DNA of 64,000 nt from Utricularia gibba (GCA_002189035.1 CM007989.1:7979501-8043500); one strand, 5' to 3'; counted from the first letter of the stretch, positions 1 through 13,670 are shown. The notes: a model not told the origin generated them from the letters alone. Translations and numbers: made by a program.

Positions 1-8
1 CTTATCTA

Positions 9-1700
9 TCACAATGTGCACCCCAAGCTGGAAACAATCCTGCTTGATAGAAAATTGAACATGTGTGTATAAGCTGCTTGTGTTAGATGAACACCATCCC
101 AGTGAATATACCGACTTGGGTCCTCGCACACCGGCGCATCGCCGCCACCGCAGAATTTCCGACTACCAAAGTCGTAGTCCCCGCCGCCGCAGCAAAGTTT
201 CATGAGGCTGCTTCCATTGAATCCTAAGGGAGACAGTTCAACAGCTAATGGTGATTCTGAACTTGGGAAATAGGCTCTGATTCCGAACCAGAACAGGCAT
301 GCGTACCTAAGCTGGAGGCCTGGCGAATCAGATGCATGAATGCGTGGTAGTAGTCCAAGTAAACGATGACGGCCTGTGGGAATTTTGAGGCGACAGCCTC
401 GAGAGCAGACTGTAGGTGTTGGTTTTGGTACACCGCGAGTTCGTTCCCAGTTTTCAAGCATCCGAATTCATCGAATTCGCCGGAGGACTTGTCGACAAGC
501 GACACCACGGCGAAGGGGACGCACCCCATCGGAAAATTCCCTGGAACCACGAATTTCCTCGCCCCCATTCCGATCACCTCCTATAAAAAAAAATAAAAAA
601 TATAACATTTTTGAATTTTTTTGGAATAAATTCAATTACCTATTTGGAGTATTTTAATACTAAATTAAAATTTTGGAATGAATTTAAATGATGGTAAAAT
701 ATAATATTAAATTTATCGTTTCAAAAACATATCTATTTTGTGTGCATTTTAATAATATTATATATATATATACTCTATTAAATAAACGATATTTTTTGAA
801 ATAAAACATATATAAAACATACTTATATTTTTTAAATTATTCATTTTAGTTTTATTTAATCAGGAATAAATTAAAATATCATACCAAAAAAATTCTTTAT
901 TGCTCTACACTACACGTTTACCTCGAGACCTTGAATTATGGCATCCGTTAAAGAAGGGACCAGAGCTCGGAGCTCTTCAATGGACTTGTTTTGCGACATG
1001 GCGTAGTTCATGTCGTTGCCTCCGATCTCCCCGAAGAAGATGAGCGAGTTCCTCAGCTTGTCACTGCAGTCTTCACAAAGCCCACCAACGGCGGCGTTAG
1101 CAGGGTTACTGTATCGGGTACCTGTTTCGTGTTCATGCAGATTGCAGACCTGGAAGTGTGGAGCAGTAAGAGCGGATCCATCCCTTGAACCAGCTTATCT
1201 GGGCGCCCAGGTCTATGACCAGGGGAGCGGAGATCCCCTTCGAGTAGAGCGTGGACCGGTCGAGGGCGGTTGCTCCGGCGACGGCGAAGTTTACGCCGTT
1301 CTTGAACGAAGCATACAGCTCCAGGTAGGGGTCTAGTGGCTCCAGCCCCAGAGCCTCAGCTGCGCGAAATTGGGAAACATTAAGCTGAAGCTTTTTTGAG
1401 AAAGCGCAGTGCCATGCACCTACCCATTACGTCGATGATGAGACGGCCGTCGGACCAGCGCCCTGTGGGGCTGCCGGGGAAGGTCTCCCCGTAAGGCAGG
1501 CGGTTGGCGGGGAGATAGGGGCCGAGAGACGGGAGACGAATAGCGTTTCCGGTGTCAGATAAAGAATCTCCGAACTGGTAAATGGCGTCAATGGAGCAGT
1601 GCCTCGCAATGGCTGCTTGACATGGGAGGAATAGGAGGAGGAAGAAGAAGGAGGAAAAGTTGGCGGTGGAAGCAGCCATGTATGTGTTCCTCCTCAACAT
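9..1700 (-). CDS. GDSL esterase/lipase (SGNH hydrolase), 5 exons
   Basis: Secreted serine esterase/lipase of the plant GDSL family; the natural substrate cannot be told. Exons read from the minus strand: 1700-1424, 1359-1150, 1070-922, 577-307, 223-9; phases agree and give 373 residues, the normal family length. It starts with a hydrophobic signal peptide (a second ATG seven codons in is equally possible). Block I with the nucleophile Ser is FGDSLSDTGN, block III is GEIGGND, and the Asp-His pair is in WDGVHLTQAAY near the C-terminus. The 79-bp intron 2 has a CTAAC branch site; intron 3 (344 bp) is very AT-rich. The closest relatives I recall are Arabidopsis At1g28600/At5g03980-type enzymes. 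Family certain, substrate unknown. Confidence 0.9.
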
Positions 1701-4270
1701 CAGAATCAGAGGTGTTAAGGGTGACCTTTTTATGAATGAATGGAGAGGTAGATGGAGAAAGTGGGGACTCCGGTGGAAGCGTAGATAGGGGAAGAAGGCC
1801 CCAATAACTCAGCGGTCCTTGTACAGTTATGTCACGGGTTGGAGTTCAGATTCCTCCTCCCTACTCACACACTAAAACTGCCCTTAAACAACACAAACCA
1901 ACCCACCACTTAGAGATGCAACGGGAATCGAATAGTTTTTTCAAACCGTGAATTCGTAAACTGCTTGAACTAACTCCAAACTGTAATCGAAAATATTGAA
2001 TCAAATCGAATAGTTTTTTAAGAGATTAATTTTCAAGCATCCATATGAACCATTGTGGGTTCTCATTGTCTACTAAATGTATCATTCTTGAATTTTCTAG
2101 AGTGTCATAACAATTATTAAGAGTATTTAAAAACGGTTTTAGAAAAATAAAAATTTTTTAGGCACTCATATCAATAGTTGGAATTGTCTGAAAAATACAT
2201 CGTTTTTTAAATATTTTTCAAGATACTGTAACACTTGTTGAGTTAGTTTGGGAGTTGAGAACCGTGGTTTTTAGATTTCAAATATCTGGAAATGGCCTAG
2301 AACCGGAATCAACACTCACAGCTCCGAACCGGAACTTTCGTTTCGGTTCGAACAGATTACAACTCTACCACCCATCTCCCAATTAGCAGTTCACATGAGA
2401 CCGCAGTCCATCGAGCGAACTTGGTGTCTACAGCTTTAACCTGTAACACAGAAGAATCTGTCAAGCGCGAGGGGGCGGAGATGGGAGTGTGCAGTGCAGT
2501 AATGGAAGGTGGTGGCGAAGAATGAATGCCTAGGGAGGGTAGGAGTGGGGCATGTAAAAATAAGTGACTGCAAGCATAGCTTCATGTTCATGACTGTAAA
2601 TGGAATGAATTTATGATGGTGTTGGGGTGAAAGCTGTGTAAAACGGACGACGAACCTCAAAGCTACTCACAACAGACAGACAGACAGACAGACAGACAAT
2701 TAATGGTAACCCCCGAAGCAAGAAGAGCCTGTGCGTGCCATCTTTCTCGACCTCGACTGATGCATTCTCATTCTGGGCTCCAAAAGTAGGACAAGACGAG
2801 TCTGTTTGATGCAACAATGGGTTATCTCATGGATTCTTCTCCCACTTCAACATAATAAACATGAATTATATTAAAACAAAATAAATTCAAATAATTATTA
2901 ATAATTTATAATTTATTATATACTTAATTATTTAACTTTTAAATAATGATAATGAGATTGTTTGTTCCTAAATTTATAGAATCAATTCTTAGTGGCCTCT
3001 CTGGTTTTGAACAGCGTGTGTTTGAACTAGGAAGCACAATGGGTTTGCATAAAATAATATAAGTTAAGCAAAATGAGTTTGACAAATTACATCATGAATT
3101 AGATATTTTAACAATTTTCTTGTTTAATCCTTTATTTATAGTAAAATACAAACTTATAAATGAAATGGTTTTTCATGATAGTAAAATACTATTATTTATT
3201 TCTTTCGATAATATGATAAATAATATTTTTTATGAAACAAATTCATGTTTTTCAAATCACTTACTGTAATGTAAATTAATCTTATCTATATTTAATATCA
3301 CGTAAAATAAAAATACATTACCAAATGAGTCCAAAGTGATAAAAATGGAAAATAGTGTAAAACCCTATTGAAGATGTATGAAAACGGAAGATAAGTTGTT
3401 CTTAAATAAAAGAATCATTATAATTTTTTGTATGTGAATTATTTTTGTATAAAATAAAAACGTAAAATAAGATGGTGAGAATTGAATATTCAAATGAATA
3501 ATATTATAAAAGAGTCGTCATATTAAAACAAATATAAAATAAGTATTATTTAATCAATTTTTGGTAGCTAAAGGAAACGGGTGGAGGAGAAGTAAAATAG
3601 TATTTTTCAACTACAAGTCATGGCTGTACCGTTCAATGGGCTCGTCTTTCTCCACGGCCTGATGGGATAACCCTTTCTCACCGACGCGAAGAACCCCTAG
3701 AAACTTGATTTTCTGGTTTGTTTCCGTAAACCCTCGCGCGCTCCGACTCCGCGCTATTCGGCTCCAGGAGTGGTTGGTAAGATCGCCGAGGATCTGGGGG
3801 TTGCCGTGTTTGGGTGAACGCTTCCATTACCGGAAAGTTTCTTCCGGTGGAACTACAGGTTGAGAGAATCCTGTGTCGATAGGAAGAAATTGTTGTTGTC
3901 TTGATTCTTTTCTCGCTTTAATGGTTCGAGTATGGAAACGGGTTTCTTGATTGGTTCTTCTAGGATTGTTAATCGGCGACCAGGGGCTAGGTGATATTAG
4001 GGGTTTCATATTGCGTTGTGTTTTGTATTTTGCTGGTGTCGTTTCTTCTTTGATATTTCTCCCCATGGATATCTTGAGTGTTGAATTTGTTTCTAAATAT
4101 TTCTGTTGATACTATTTGTATTGCGTTTGTTCTATGGCCGTGACATATCCGTATGAGTTTCCAACTGGTTCGTGATAATGCGTTAATTGGATAGGGATAA
4201 CTCTAAGTGTAGGTGTTCGTGGTTCCCACTAAAGATAGATGCTGCAGATTGAGTACCTGCAACGTTTTTT
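1701..4270. other. Spacer between divergent GDSL and SMG7 genes, with SMG7 5' leader
   Basis: No convincing coding exon. 1701-3600 is mostly AT-rich. The part from about 3640 onward, with CT-rich and less AT-rich sequence, is the probable promoter and 5' leader of SMG7. The SMG7 frame has a stop (TGA at 4250-4252) just upstream of the chosen ATG. Confidence 0.5.
2672..2698. repeat. (ACAG)n microsatellite
   Basis: Nearly seven uninterrupted copies of a 4-base ACAG unit in the intergenic region. Likely length-polymorphic; no function inferred. Confidence 0.9.
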
Positions 4271-7200
4271 ATGGACATGACTTTAACTATGGATATCAGC
4301 AAAGCAAAATCATCAAGAGACCGTGCGCAGCATCTTCTCAACAAGGTATTTGCAACCAAGTTTTAGTATTCGCTACCTTTGAACTTAGTATTTGGGAAAG
4401 ACGTAGCCTGGTTATTGATGTTGTACTTCCTGTAAATGTTGACTGGGATACATTTATACATTTCTTGGATGTACTTCCTTTGTAGAATCTTGACTTGGAG
4501 AAGAAAAGAAGAGATGGTGCACACGGGAGAACCCATTTTGATCCTAACGTGTGGCAAATTATGCGAGAAAATTATGAAGCGATTGTTCTTGAAGATCATG
4601 AATTTTCTGAAAAACATGATATTGAATATGCTCTTTGGCAACTGCATTATCGAAGGATAGAGGAGCTCAGGGCACTCTTCAATGCAGCTATGGCCTCTTC
4701 GGGATCTGGGGCTTCTTCAAATGGGAAAAGCGCAGTTCAGTCTGGACCTGATCGACTTGCTAAGATTCGCTCCCAGTTTAAAAGTTTCCTTTCTGAGGCC
4801 ACTGGATTTTATCATGATATGATGGTGAAGATAAGAGCAAAGTATGGACTGCCGTTGGGATACTTTTCTGATGTCCCTGATAATCAGATGCCTACAGTAA
4901 AGAATGGGACCAAATCCACTGAGGTTAAAAACGGCTTGATTTCTTGCCACCGTTGCTTGATTTATCTTGGGGATCTTGCTCGGTATAAGGCTTTGTATGG
5001 GGAAACGATCTCAAAAGCTCGAGATTTGTCAGCAGCCTCAAGTTACTATATGCAGGCTTCTTCTATTTGGCCTTCTAGTGGGAATCCACATCATCAGGCG
5101 AGTGTGTTTTAGCAATATTATGTGGGTTCATTCGATCCAGTGTTCTAGTTTCCATTTCTAACTGATTTTTAGTTTTATTTCAGTTAGCCCTTCTAGCTGG
5201 ATATTCCAATGATGAACTTTTGACTATTTACCGATATTTTCGAAGTCTAGCAGCTGAAAACCCTTTTCCTACTGCAAGAGACAACTTGATCATTGCCTTT
5301 GAGAAGGTAAATCCCTAGTTGATCATGGTGATTCGACATTCCCTTTATTCTATTCTTGAATGTGTTTATTTATCGATTTGTACTGACGCTGCAAATTGGG
5401 ATGTGTCATTTGTAAGCCTTCTTATTTTAATCTTCTTTATGTTTCAGAATCGCCAGGCTTACAACCAGCTGGTCAATGTAGAGAAAGTTTCATCAACAAG
5501 ACTGGAATCAAAGGGAAGACGCAGAGTGGAATCAAGGACTCCCATCAAGGGTAATAAGATGGAAGCAGTGGCTGATGCAGTTACAGGAAAAGACTTCACC
5601 ACCCGCTTTATTAGGATGAATGGAATCTTATTTACTCGCACAAGGTTTGTTGGAAATTTATGAGTTCCATCAATATGATTATTAATTAAGGTAAAAGATA
5701 CTGATACTGTTTCCTGATGCAATCTCAGCCTGGAGACTTTTCCCGAAGTGCTCTTGGCTGTCAAAAATAACCTTGTGGAACTTCTTTCATATGGGGTAGA
5801 TGAGAAATTCACCTTTGGTTCAGACGCTGCTGAGTCTGGACTAGCCATTGTCAGGATGACGTCCATTCTAATATTCACTGTTCACAATGTGAGTAATGAA
5901 AATGAAAATCAATCATATGCAGACATCCTACAGCGGTCAGTTCTATTACGGAATGCTTCTACTGCTACATTTGAATTTATGGGCAGTATTGTAGACCGAT
6001 GCAATCAGTTGGCCGATCCTTCAAAAAGCTTTCTGTTGCCTGGGATTGGTGTATTTTTTGAATGGTTGGCCTGTCACGAAAATCTTGTAGCTGTTGATGA
6101 TGTGGATGAGAAGGAGGCCAATGCACGCAGTTTTTGTTGGAGAACAAGTGCTTCCCTGCTCAACAAACTTTTGTCAACTGGATATATCTTGGTTAGCAAT
6201 AGTGAAGATGAAAGCTGTTTTGCTGACATGGGAAAGTATGATGAAAGTGAGACCAACAATCGTCGTGCTTTGCCAGAGGACTTTGAGTTGAGAGGATTTG
6301 TACCTCTTCTACCTTCTCAACGTATTCTTGACTTTTCAAGGAATCACTTTCTTGTTTCTGATGGTGGCCAAAAAGAAAATATTTCACGGGTTCAAAGGAT
6401 TGTTGCTGCTGGAAAAGCTCTCGCTAACACTTTTCAGTCTTCCAAAGAGAAATTATATTTTGAATCAAAGCTGAATAAGTTTGCTTTTGGCATAGAACCT
6501 AAGATCCTTGATGATGGTTCTGTTATCAACCATGCAGACCATGATTTTAGTATCTCAGTTGGGGCCCAATTGGATACTTCTGCTGTGCCAAAGAGTAATA
6601 TGGATCCTGAGGAGGATGAGGAGGTTATTGTCTTTAAACCATTCACTGTTGAGAAGACCGTGGACGAGATCTCTTCCAAATTGGCTTCTTCAGCTAATCT
6701 TTCTGCAGTTGACAAGAATGCCAACATTGATATTGGCACTGATGACAAGTCCTCTGTTTCCAACGACACTTCTGTGTTTCAGTGCCCAATATCTTTTGCC
6801 ACGACACCATCGCCATTTATTAATGGCATAGCGGATGGCACATCCCAGTACTTGCAGCCTGTTCAGCCCAGCCTGCCTAGCTGGTCTTTAGATATTTCGG
6901 GCCATAGCAGTGATTCAAGTTCCCAGAAAGTGGAGAAATGGCCTATTCTGATGACTGAATTGCAAGGTGAATATGGAGTCTCTCAGATTGGTGGTGTTTC
7001 TTTGCCTATTCCTCAGTTTTCAATTGCAGCAACTACTCATGGTCCTTCAGCTCAGACTCTGCAAACCCATGTTCCATTTGAGTCTGTTCTTCCACATGGA
7101 GCATCCGGATTGAAGAAGAATCCAATAAGTCGACCTGCTAGACGTGTTGGTCCACCACCTGGTTTTGGCTCAGTAGGTCCAAAAGTTGTGGATGATCATT

Positions 7201-7631
7201 CGCGTGGCGTTGTCTCAAGAAGTGAAAACCCCAAAATATCCGCAATGGATGATTACAGGTGGCTGGATGGCTACAATTTACCATCAAGTCACAGCACTGG
7301 ATTCAGCAGTTCTGTGAATCAGATGGGTCCGAAATTGCCTTCCATTAATCAAATGGAACCTGCATTTGCTTCGGGGAACCAGTATGGCCCTGCAATACCT
7401 GCTGTGATACAAGCAGGCCCTATCTCATCTTCGGTAAGCAAGATCAATGGCTCAATGGCAGCAGAGATGAACCCTAGTCATGGAAATCAAGCGTTGCATG
7501 AATATCACTTTCCCGAATATATGAATCACTATGAAAATCTAGCACAGCAGTTTCAGAAAGACAATCAGAAGGCGGTCGATTCTGTTCAGCCACATCAGAA
7601 TTCAGCCTGGGGAGGTCAGTTCTTCGTGTGA
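4271..7631 (+). CDS. SMG7: SMG7 (EST1-like NMD factor), 5 exons
   Basis: NMD effector that binds phosphorylated UPF1 through a 14-3-3-like/TPR domain; in Arabidopsis it is also needed to exit meiosis. Exons 4271-4345, 4486-5097, 5184-5306, 5448-5644, 5729-7631 give 969 residues (Arabidopsis protein about 1,060). The N-terminal half matches the EST1 domain (for example ENYEAIVLEDHEFSEKHDI, ALWQLHYRRIEELRA, YRYFRSLAAENPFPTARDN). The C-terminal half is low-complexity, with an RRVGPPPGFG motif and a final WGGQFFV. Intron 2 (5098-5183) begins with GC rather than GT; the frame and family sequence (NPHHQ then LALLAGYS) require that boundary. Introns lie just after the stop codon (next entry). Identity is firm; the start is the first ATG after an in-frame stop. 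Confidence 0.95.
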
Positions 7632-8340
7632 AAGGATTCAGAGCGTGCCCATGGAGTTGGTAATTCTTTTTTTATAACTTTTCCCTTCCAAGTATAGCTC
7701 TGTTTTTTTTCCCCCCTTTCCCCCTTCTAACACCACACCCATTTCTGATGCTTCAGATCAGTTTGCACCAGTTTCAGTTTCTGGTGTTTTAAGGTATTAT
7801 GGATCAGGTTTCGGAAGTTTAATGCCAACACTGTTGAGTTAATGGAGCATGACTGTGCTGAATCGTTGCAGGCTCCCATGCTTGAAACAGGTATGTATCA
7901 ATCAGTTCACAAGACTCGTTACATCCCACTCTACTAACACTTTCACGTCTCGTACAGCTACTTAGCTCACGAGGGTGGAGAGCCTGCCTGGTTGTTCGGG
8001 TCGACACCGTACCGGAAGCCTGTTCGATCTCATAACGTGTCTCCTCAGGTTGGATCAAGTCCTCTGGATGAGCACCTGATTTGTTTATCCTGAGAAAGTG
8101 TGCATGGAATCGCCGCGCTCGTACATCGGTATCAAGCATTTCATGACCACCAGCCCCTCTTTCCTGATGAGCATGGGACTTGAAATGGGAAAATTAGGTC
8201 TTGTTTTTCTCCCGTGTGTGTGTGATACAATGCATACCCAAGCTTGCCATTACCTTTACTTCGTGTTGTGTTTGAATCATATTATTCACTTTGAACATTT
8301 AATGCTCACAGGGTTTTCGTTGGTATCAAAGTATGATGTT
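7632..8340 (+). promoter_or_regulatory. SMG7 3' UTR with three introns (predicted NMD feature)
   Basis: Downstream of the stop are three well-formed intron signals: 7660-7756 (donor GTAATT, long pyrimidine tract, CTTCAG), 7794-7871 (GTATTA to GTTGCAG) and 7891-7957 (GTATGT, TACTAAC branch site, GTACAG). Spliced, the second and third junctions lie about 65 and 84 nt after the stop, beyond the roughly 50-nt limit for exon-junction-dependent decay. Plant SMG7 is known to be autoregulated by NMD through 3'-UTR introns. The middle exon would be only 19 nt. Splicing is predicted, not observed. Confidence 0.7.
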
Positions 8341-8838
8341 TGATACCTTGTGGGTGGAATCTTATGCTAGGGGTGTATTATCACATGCATAACGAATCCG
8401 CAAGGAACATAAACATGCATAAAGAAAATGAAAAATAAAGGCAATTTCATTCTTAAATAAGGATTTTAAAACACAGCAAGGAACATAAACATTGGTGGAT
8501 GGGAAATCTGTTCCTCTTACAGGGCTTGCATGTGCTTACAAGGTACAGTCTCCAGGCCACTTAGAGACTAGGAAACATGAAGAAGAAGCAGCCAATGTAA
8601 TAGTATGGGAGCCTCTTGCACAGAAAAAAAAAAACAGTCCCTGCACAGATAAAATCCCCCAAGCATAAGAGAATCCGTGGCTCGGGGGGAGGAAGTGTGG
8701 AGAGGTTGAGGTTTGAGCTATTTGTTTACCTTATGGCTCAACCTGCACGGGGGGGACAATGCATTATTAGAGATGAAGGAAAAAGGTAGACAAGTTTTTG
8801 AGTCTGATGCTGAGCACTTGAGCTCGACTTCGACGGTG

Positions 8839-11800
8839 TTACTTCAGATTCATGGCAGAGGCCATAGTCCTCAATGTCTGTGAGATCTCGGAGAATGATG
8901 GTCTTTGGGATGGATCAGATGACCAACATCTCTCCATTAGTGCTCTCCATTCAGGGTCACACCATGTTGGAATCTCGGGTCGTAATGTGCCGTTCACAAT
9001 CCCACCTGAATGAGCGAAGAATGATGAGTGTAAGGTTACGGAGTTACGGCTCCTAAGAGGCCTTTACTTGACCAAATCATGGTTTAGCTCAAGTCTGTTT
9101 GATTCATTTAGGGCAAAAGCATGGCCGATGAACGTACCGATTATAGCAGCACAGTGCATGTCGGCATAGGGCTCATCACCAGTAAGCAACTCCCACATGA
9201 CAATTCCAAATGAGTAAACATCGATCTGTGGAAGCAGCAGTTATACACATATGGTGTTGGTTGATTTGCGGGTCTGTGTCCAGGATTACCTTTTCAGTGA
9301 CCATATTGGTCTTCCCACTCAGGAGTTCTGGTGCCATCCATGGCAAAGTACCACGAACTCCACCTGATACTAAAGTGTGCTGTTTCACCTTTGACAATCC
9401 CAGATCCCCAATCTAGATTCAATACACTTCCAAGTATGTGAGATTGTAATGTTCAATAACAAGCATTCCATGTAAAATTGGTTTAAAGACCTAAATTGGT
9501 ACCTTGCACACTGGACGATGAGGATCTCTAATATTCACCAGCAGATTTTCACACTTCAGGTCAAAATGGACAACATTTTTACCATGCAAGTATTCCATAC
9601 CGAAAGCCGCATCCATTGCAATTAGTAGCCTCTTACGTCTGTCTATGGTTCTGCAATTATGAGAAATAAAACCGTTCACATGTGTGGTCACCATGAAAGA
9701 AGGGCTCCTTGATGCTGGCACAGAAACCAAACCTGTCTTTTTTCCGCAAAAATTGTTTCAAAGACCCATTAACCATGAACTCCGTTACAGTTGCTAATGA
9801 TCCATCAGGGCCATCACGAACCACGCCATAGAAAGAGACAACATTTGGATGGTGCAATGAAAACAGCAACAGAGCTTCTTTCCAGAAATCAGCAAACTAC
9901 GCATCATGCAGAATGGTATTAGTCTTACTACCAAATATAGTACTTCAGCGCATTCATCAATGAATCATAATTTGAAAACATTGAGCAATGACCATACCAG
10001 ACGCTCCCTTTCAGATGGCCTTCCAGCAAAACAGCTGGCTTTTATTCTTTTTATTGCCACATCTGATCCCCTCCATTTCCCATGGTATACGGAACCATAT
10101 GTCCCAGTACCCAGCTCCCGAATCTCCTCCAAATCTTCATTTTTAATGGTCTAAATTGATATATATAAAACAAAGATAGCACAGTCAGAATACAGAAATT
10201 TAAGCATGCACATGGTTCATATTGTTGAACAAACTGACAGAGCAATTATATAGTTCACAATGAATATCAATAGGCTGTGCACCTGCAATCCCCTATCAAT
10301 TGCTTCAGCTTCTGCCTTCGTCAGTTCTATACTGGTGGGAGTGACAGTTTCATTATCAGAATCATCCTCAAGTACACCATGGCCATCCTACAAAATTTTT
10401 TATTAACTAATGGAAACTTGGAACGTGGTGATCAGTGAATTAAACCATTAAACCTTACCAGGTCTAGAATTCTAGCATCGTCCCTAGAATTGTCCTCATG
10501 ATCATTGCTCAGCTCAATATCTTCCTGAACTTTAGCCTTTATTTCATTCAAACTCTTTAAGGCTGCTTCTTTTGCAGATGCAATTAACTCGGGTAAAAAT
10601 TCTAACTGGTTTTCAGGCTGATTTTGCAAAGCACCAATACCTTCATCTACATTAGCAACCACAGCTACGGGTGAAGAATCTGCATCCAGGTCAATTGCAT
10701 CACAGACACCAGAGTCTCCAGTTTCTTCTTGACCATTTTTCTCAGCAGCACCTTCCTGTAAACTTCTTTCATTTGCTTCATATTTTTTACTTGTTTCAGA
10801 ATCCACTAATGATGAGCCAATTGTCATGGTAAGAGGAGAATTTGCTGATGCAGGTTCGGCCAAAACGACACCTAGCTGGAGAGGATCCTTGGCATTCTCC
10901 AGAATGCATGGACTTGGAACAAGCCTTGCGGCCTGTGCATGGGGGTACTCTGGCATAAAAGAGCAGTCATACCCCGTTACTCTGTGTGATGATTCAACAC
11001 GAGTGTTCAAATTTTCTGGTGCCGTTACCACACAGGAGCTGGCATCTGTAGTTCCTCTTATGAATTCCGTGGAAAGAGGTCCATTGACCAACTGAGTTGG
11101 TATAGCTGTTTCATACGGAGGAGTCCCGTGCAATATACCATGAGCGTTTCTCCAAACAGTTTGTGGTGGAACATGACAATGTGGCACCTGGTACACAATC
11201 TCAGGCCCATGTGGATAAGGGAAATTCCCATATTGAACAACATTCTCTTCTACAGGTAGTTGACTCACCTGAGAACCAGTTGCTAGAGCAGGTTCCTGAA
11301 ACAAGTGACACCAATGGTAAAATCAAGAATGGGCAAGACGCAGGTCTTTGCTATACAAACAAAGTGAGTTAATATGCTATTTATCACTTACATTCTCATG
11401 CCCAATGGGGAAATTTGTTCCATCATCGACAAAATATCCATCAATCAACCTACCAGACACAGGCAGATGAGGTCTTGGTTCCTCAAACAACGCACTGGGT
11501 TGATGTGGTGAGGTCCATACTTTAGGAGGATGTGGCTCAGTGTAAATGGGTCTGATATCTCTGTTGTCCCTGCAGTAGAATGAAGACTGCAGGTTTGCAC
11601 CAGAATTTAATACAAAAACATCCCGACCTGGAGGGCACTCAATACAAGAATTGGGGCCATGCAGGTATCCATTCCCTACAATGTGATCCACATTAGGCTG
11701 TTCACCAGGCCTTGGATAAAGATGATTTCTATGAAATCTCAGCTGACAATTTTCACAAATATTATTTCCCTCGTAATTGCTGGAACCTGGGTCTCTGCTG

Positions 11801-12743
11801 TGAGGTAAGTTAACAACACCACCTGGGGGATCACAACCACATTATCTGCATGTGGAGGTCGTTGCTCATAAATTGTGTGGGTATTTACTTGAGGTCGGAT
11901 AAAATCCTCGCCAATTGTATCAAAACTTTTATCTACACAATCCCCATAATGCATACGATAAAAAGGAGATGAAGGCGATGCATGCACTTCAGAAACAAGC
12001 CTCTGATCCACACCACCTGGGTGCCTTGGAGAATAATAAGCAGGACTCCAGGGTGCCTCCATCTCATTATACTTCTGACTAACGGCATGCTGGAGCAATC
12101 CTGAGCCTCGACGAGGAATTGTTAGGTGGCTTAAGTTCATCTGAGCCATCGGGAATTCCACGCTTCTACGAAAATCAGGGCTGCTCTCAGCACTAATATG
12201 GTTTAGGTACAGCTCTGAAGCACTCATATCATCCACAGACCCTAGTGCAAGAGACTCAAGATGCTGCCTTCTAAAGTTTGGAGATTCACTAAGGTTGTTC
12301 AACGCATCCATATACCTCTTCTCATTATCCCTTTCATCACCATCACCGAAATTCACAGACATATCTTGCTCAGGGGATGCAAACAAGAAAATCCTCAACC
12401 GAGTAAAACCATCCCCTGACCCCAGTTTATCATACTCCTCCATCATAATGGCGACATCATCATCATTCACTACAGATACTAGAGCATCGAGCTCCTCATC
12501 TGGCTGCTGGTATTTCATCACAGTTGCCGCTTCAAAAAGCTCTCTCATCTTTTTCATTAGCTCCTTGTAGGTTATGTCCCGAGGAGCACTCATGATACGA
12601 GTCTCACCCCCAACATACCTAAGCTTCCCATCTCGAGGCCTTGGCATTATACTACCAGAGAAGCTACAGAGGAACTTAACACGCTGGCCATCATCTTTTG
12701 GGCTCCTGGAAGATGATGGGTCGTTCACAATAACACTGTCCAT
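8839..12743 (-). CDS. Raf-like MAPKKK with PB1 domain, 9 exons, one frameshift
   Basis: Cytosolic Ser/Thr kinase of the plant Raf-like group with an N-terminal PB1 domain (relatives At1g04700, At5g57610). Exons on the minus strand: 12743-11392, 11295-10459, 10387-10283, 10150-9998, 9896-9733, 9650-9503, 9412-9290, 9225-9138, 9005-8839. PB1 covers about residues 20-115. The C-terminal kinase has the glycine loop [13 protein letters not shown], the VAIK lysine, [10 protein letters not shown] (non-RD, usual for this group), GDLGLSKV in place of DFG, and WMAPELL. Exon 1 is one base short: the frame before a run of five C (plus strand 11825-11829) is +1 relative to everything after it. With that base the protein would be 1,045 residues, matching the family; as given it stops at 11739. 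The apparent ATG two codons earlier is a TTG. Confidence 0.9.
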
Positions 12744-13670
12744 CAACTTTACGCTTCGTCACAGCTCTATGTCCTACTTGCAAAAAATTTTCCACCTCAG
12801 TCAGACATTGGGTGTTATCCTGAATTCAAGAAATCAACTGGCTGCAAATCTGATTTCTAGGATTTCCGGAAAACCCTCTTTGTATAAATTTCACGAGATC
12901 AACTATGATAACTCCCACTCAATATTTTAAAAGAAATACGGGTAAGAGACAGCAGAGAAATTCATCTAGATTGCCATATTAATCTCCACCAATCGGCATT
13001 ACCTTTCCCAAAAACACCTGAAAAATCAAGCATTAAAATCATCACAACATAAGGTCGGCAGCCATCATGGTTCTCTTAACGTCTTATCACCTACTTTCTT
13101 TGCACTGGACATATAAATACACTCTGCGAAACATGGACATGAAAAACCCATAAAAAAAGCAACTTCCAAGGCATTTAGAGAAACACAATCCCCTATAGAC
13201 GAACTCGTCTAAACCAAACCCATAATAGAGAGCGAAACCATAAATAAGGTGGGAAAAAAACTACAAATCCCTGTGGTGGATGCAAAAGCTTTCATCTCAA
13301 TCAGATAAGATCACCACATAAATACACGATACTGCGATAAAAAAAAAAAACCTAAAAAGAAAAACCATTGTCCCGTCAGGGATACATCTTTGCATTGCAC
13401 AAACAGGTGTGAAACAACGCGTACCCTTTTTCTACAGAGACCCAAAAAGTTGGTCTACAATGGTTTCAGTGCAAACCCAAGCTGAAGAGCTTGAATCATT
13501 CCATCAAAGATCAGGCGGTGGCGCGTACTTCCCCATTTCCTTGTAAAAGGAAAGAGAACACCAGAATCGAATTCCAGATTTCTATTTCTTCCTGAGAAAA
13601 ACATCCCAATTGGGCCTAACCGCATCCCTCTACATTTAGGCCCAATTTCAATAAATGCACGGAACTAAAA
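12744..13670 (-). other. Leader/promoter region of the Raf-like kinase
   Basis: No coding exon seen. The sequence upstream of the kinase ATG is moderately AT-rich, with splice-like signals compatible with a 5'-UTR intron, and is the likely leader and promoter. Exact transcript ends cannot be placed. Confidence 0.4.

Noticed and set aside
7872-8092. Possible coding extension of SMG7 after its stop
   Set aside because: One frame across the predicted 3'-UTR exons is open for about 50 codons, but the stop after WGGQFFV fits the family C-terminus and the 3'-UTR intron layout is known for SMG7.
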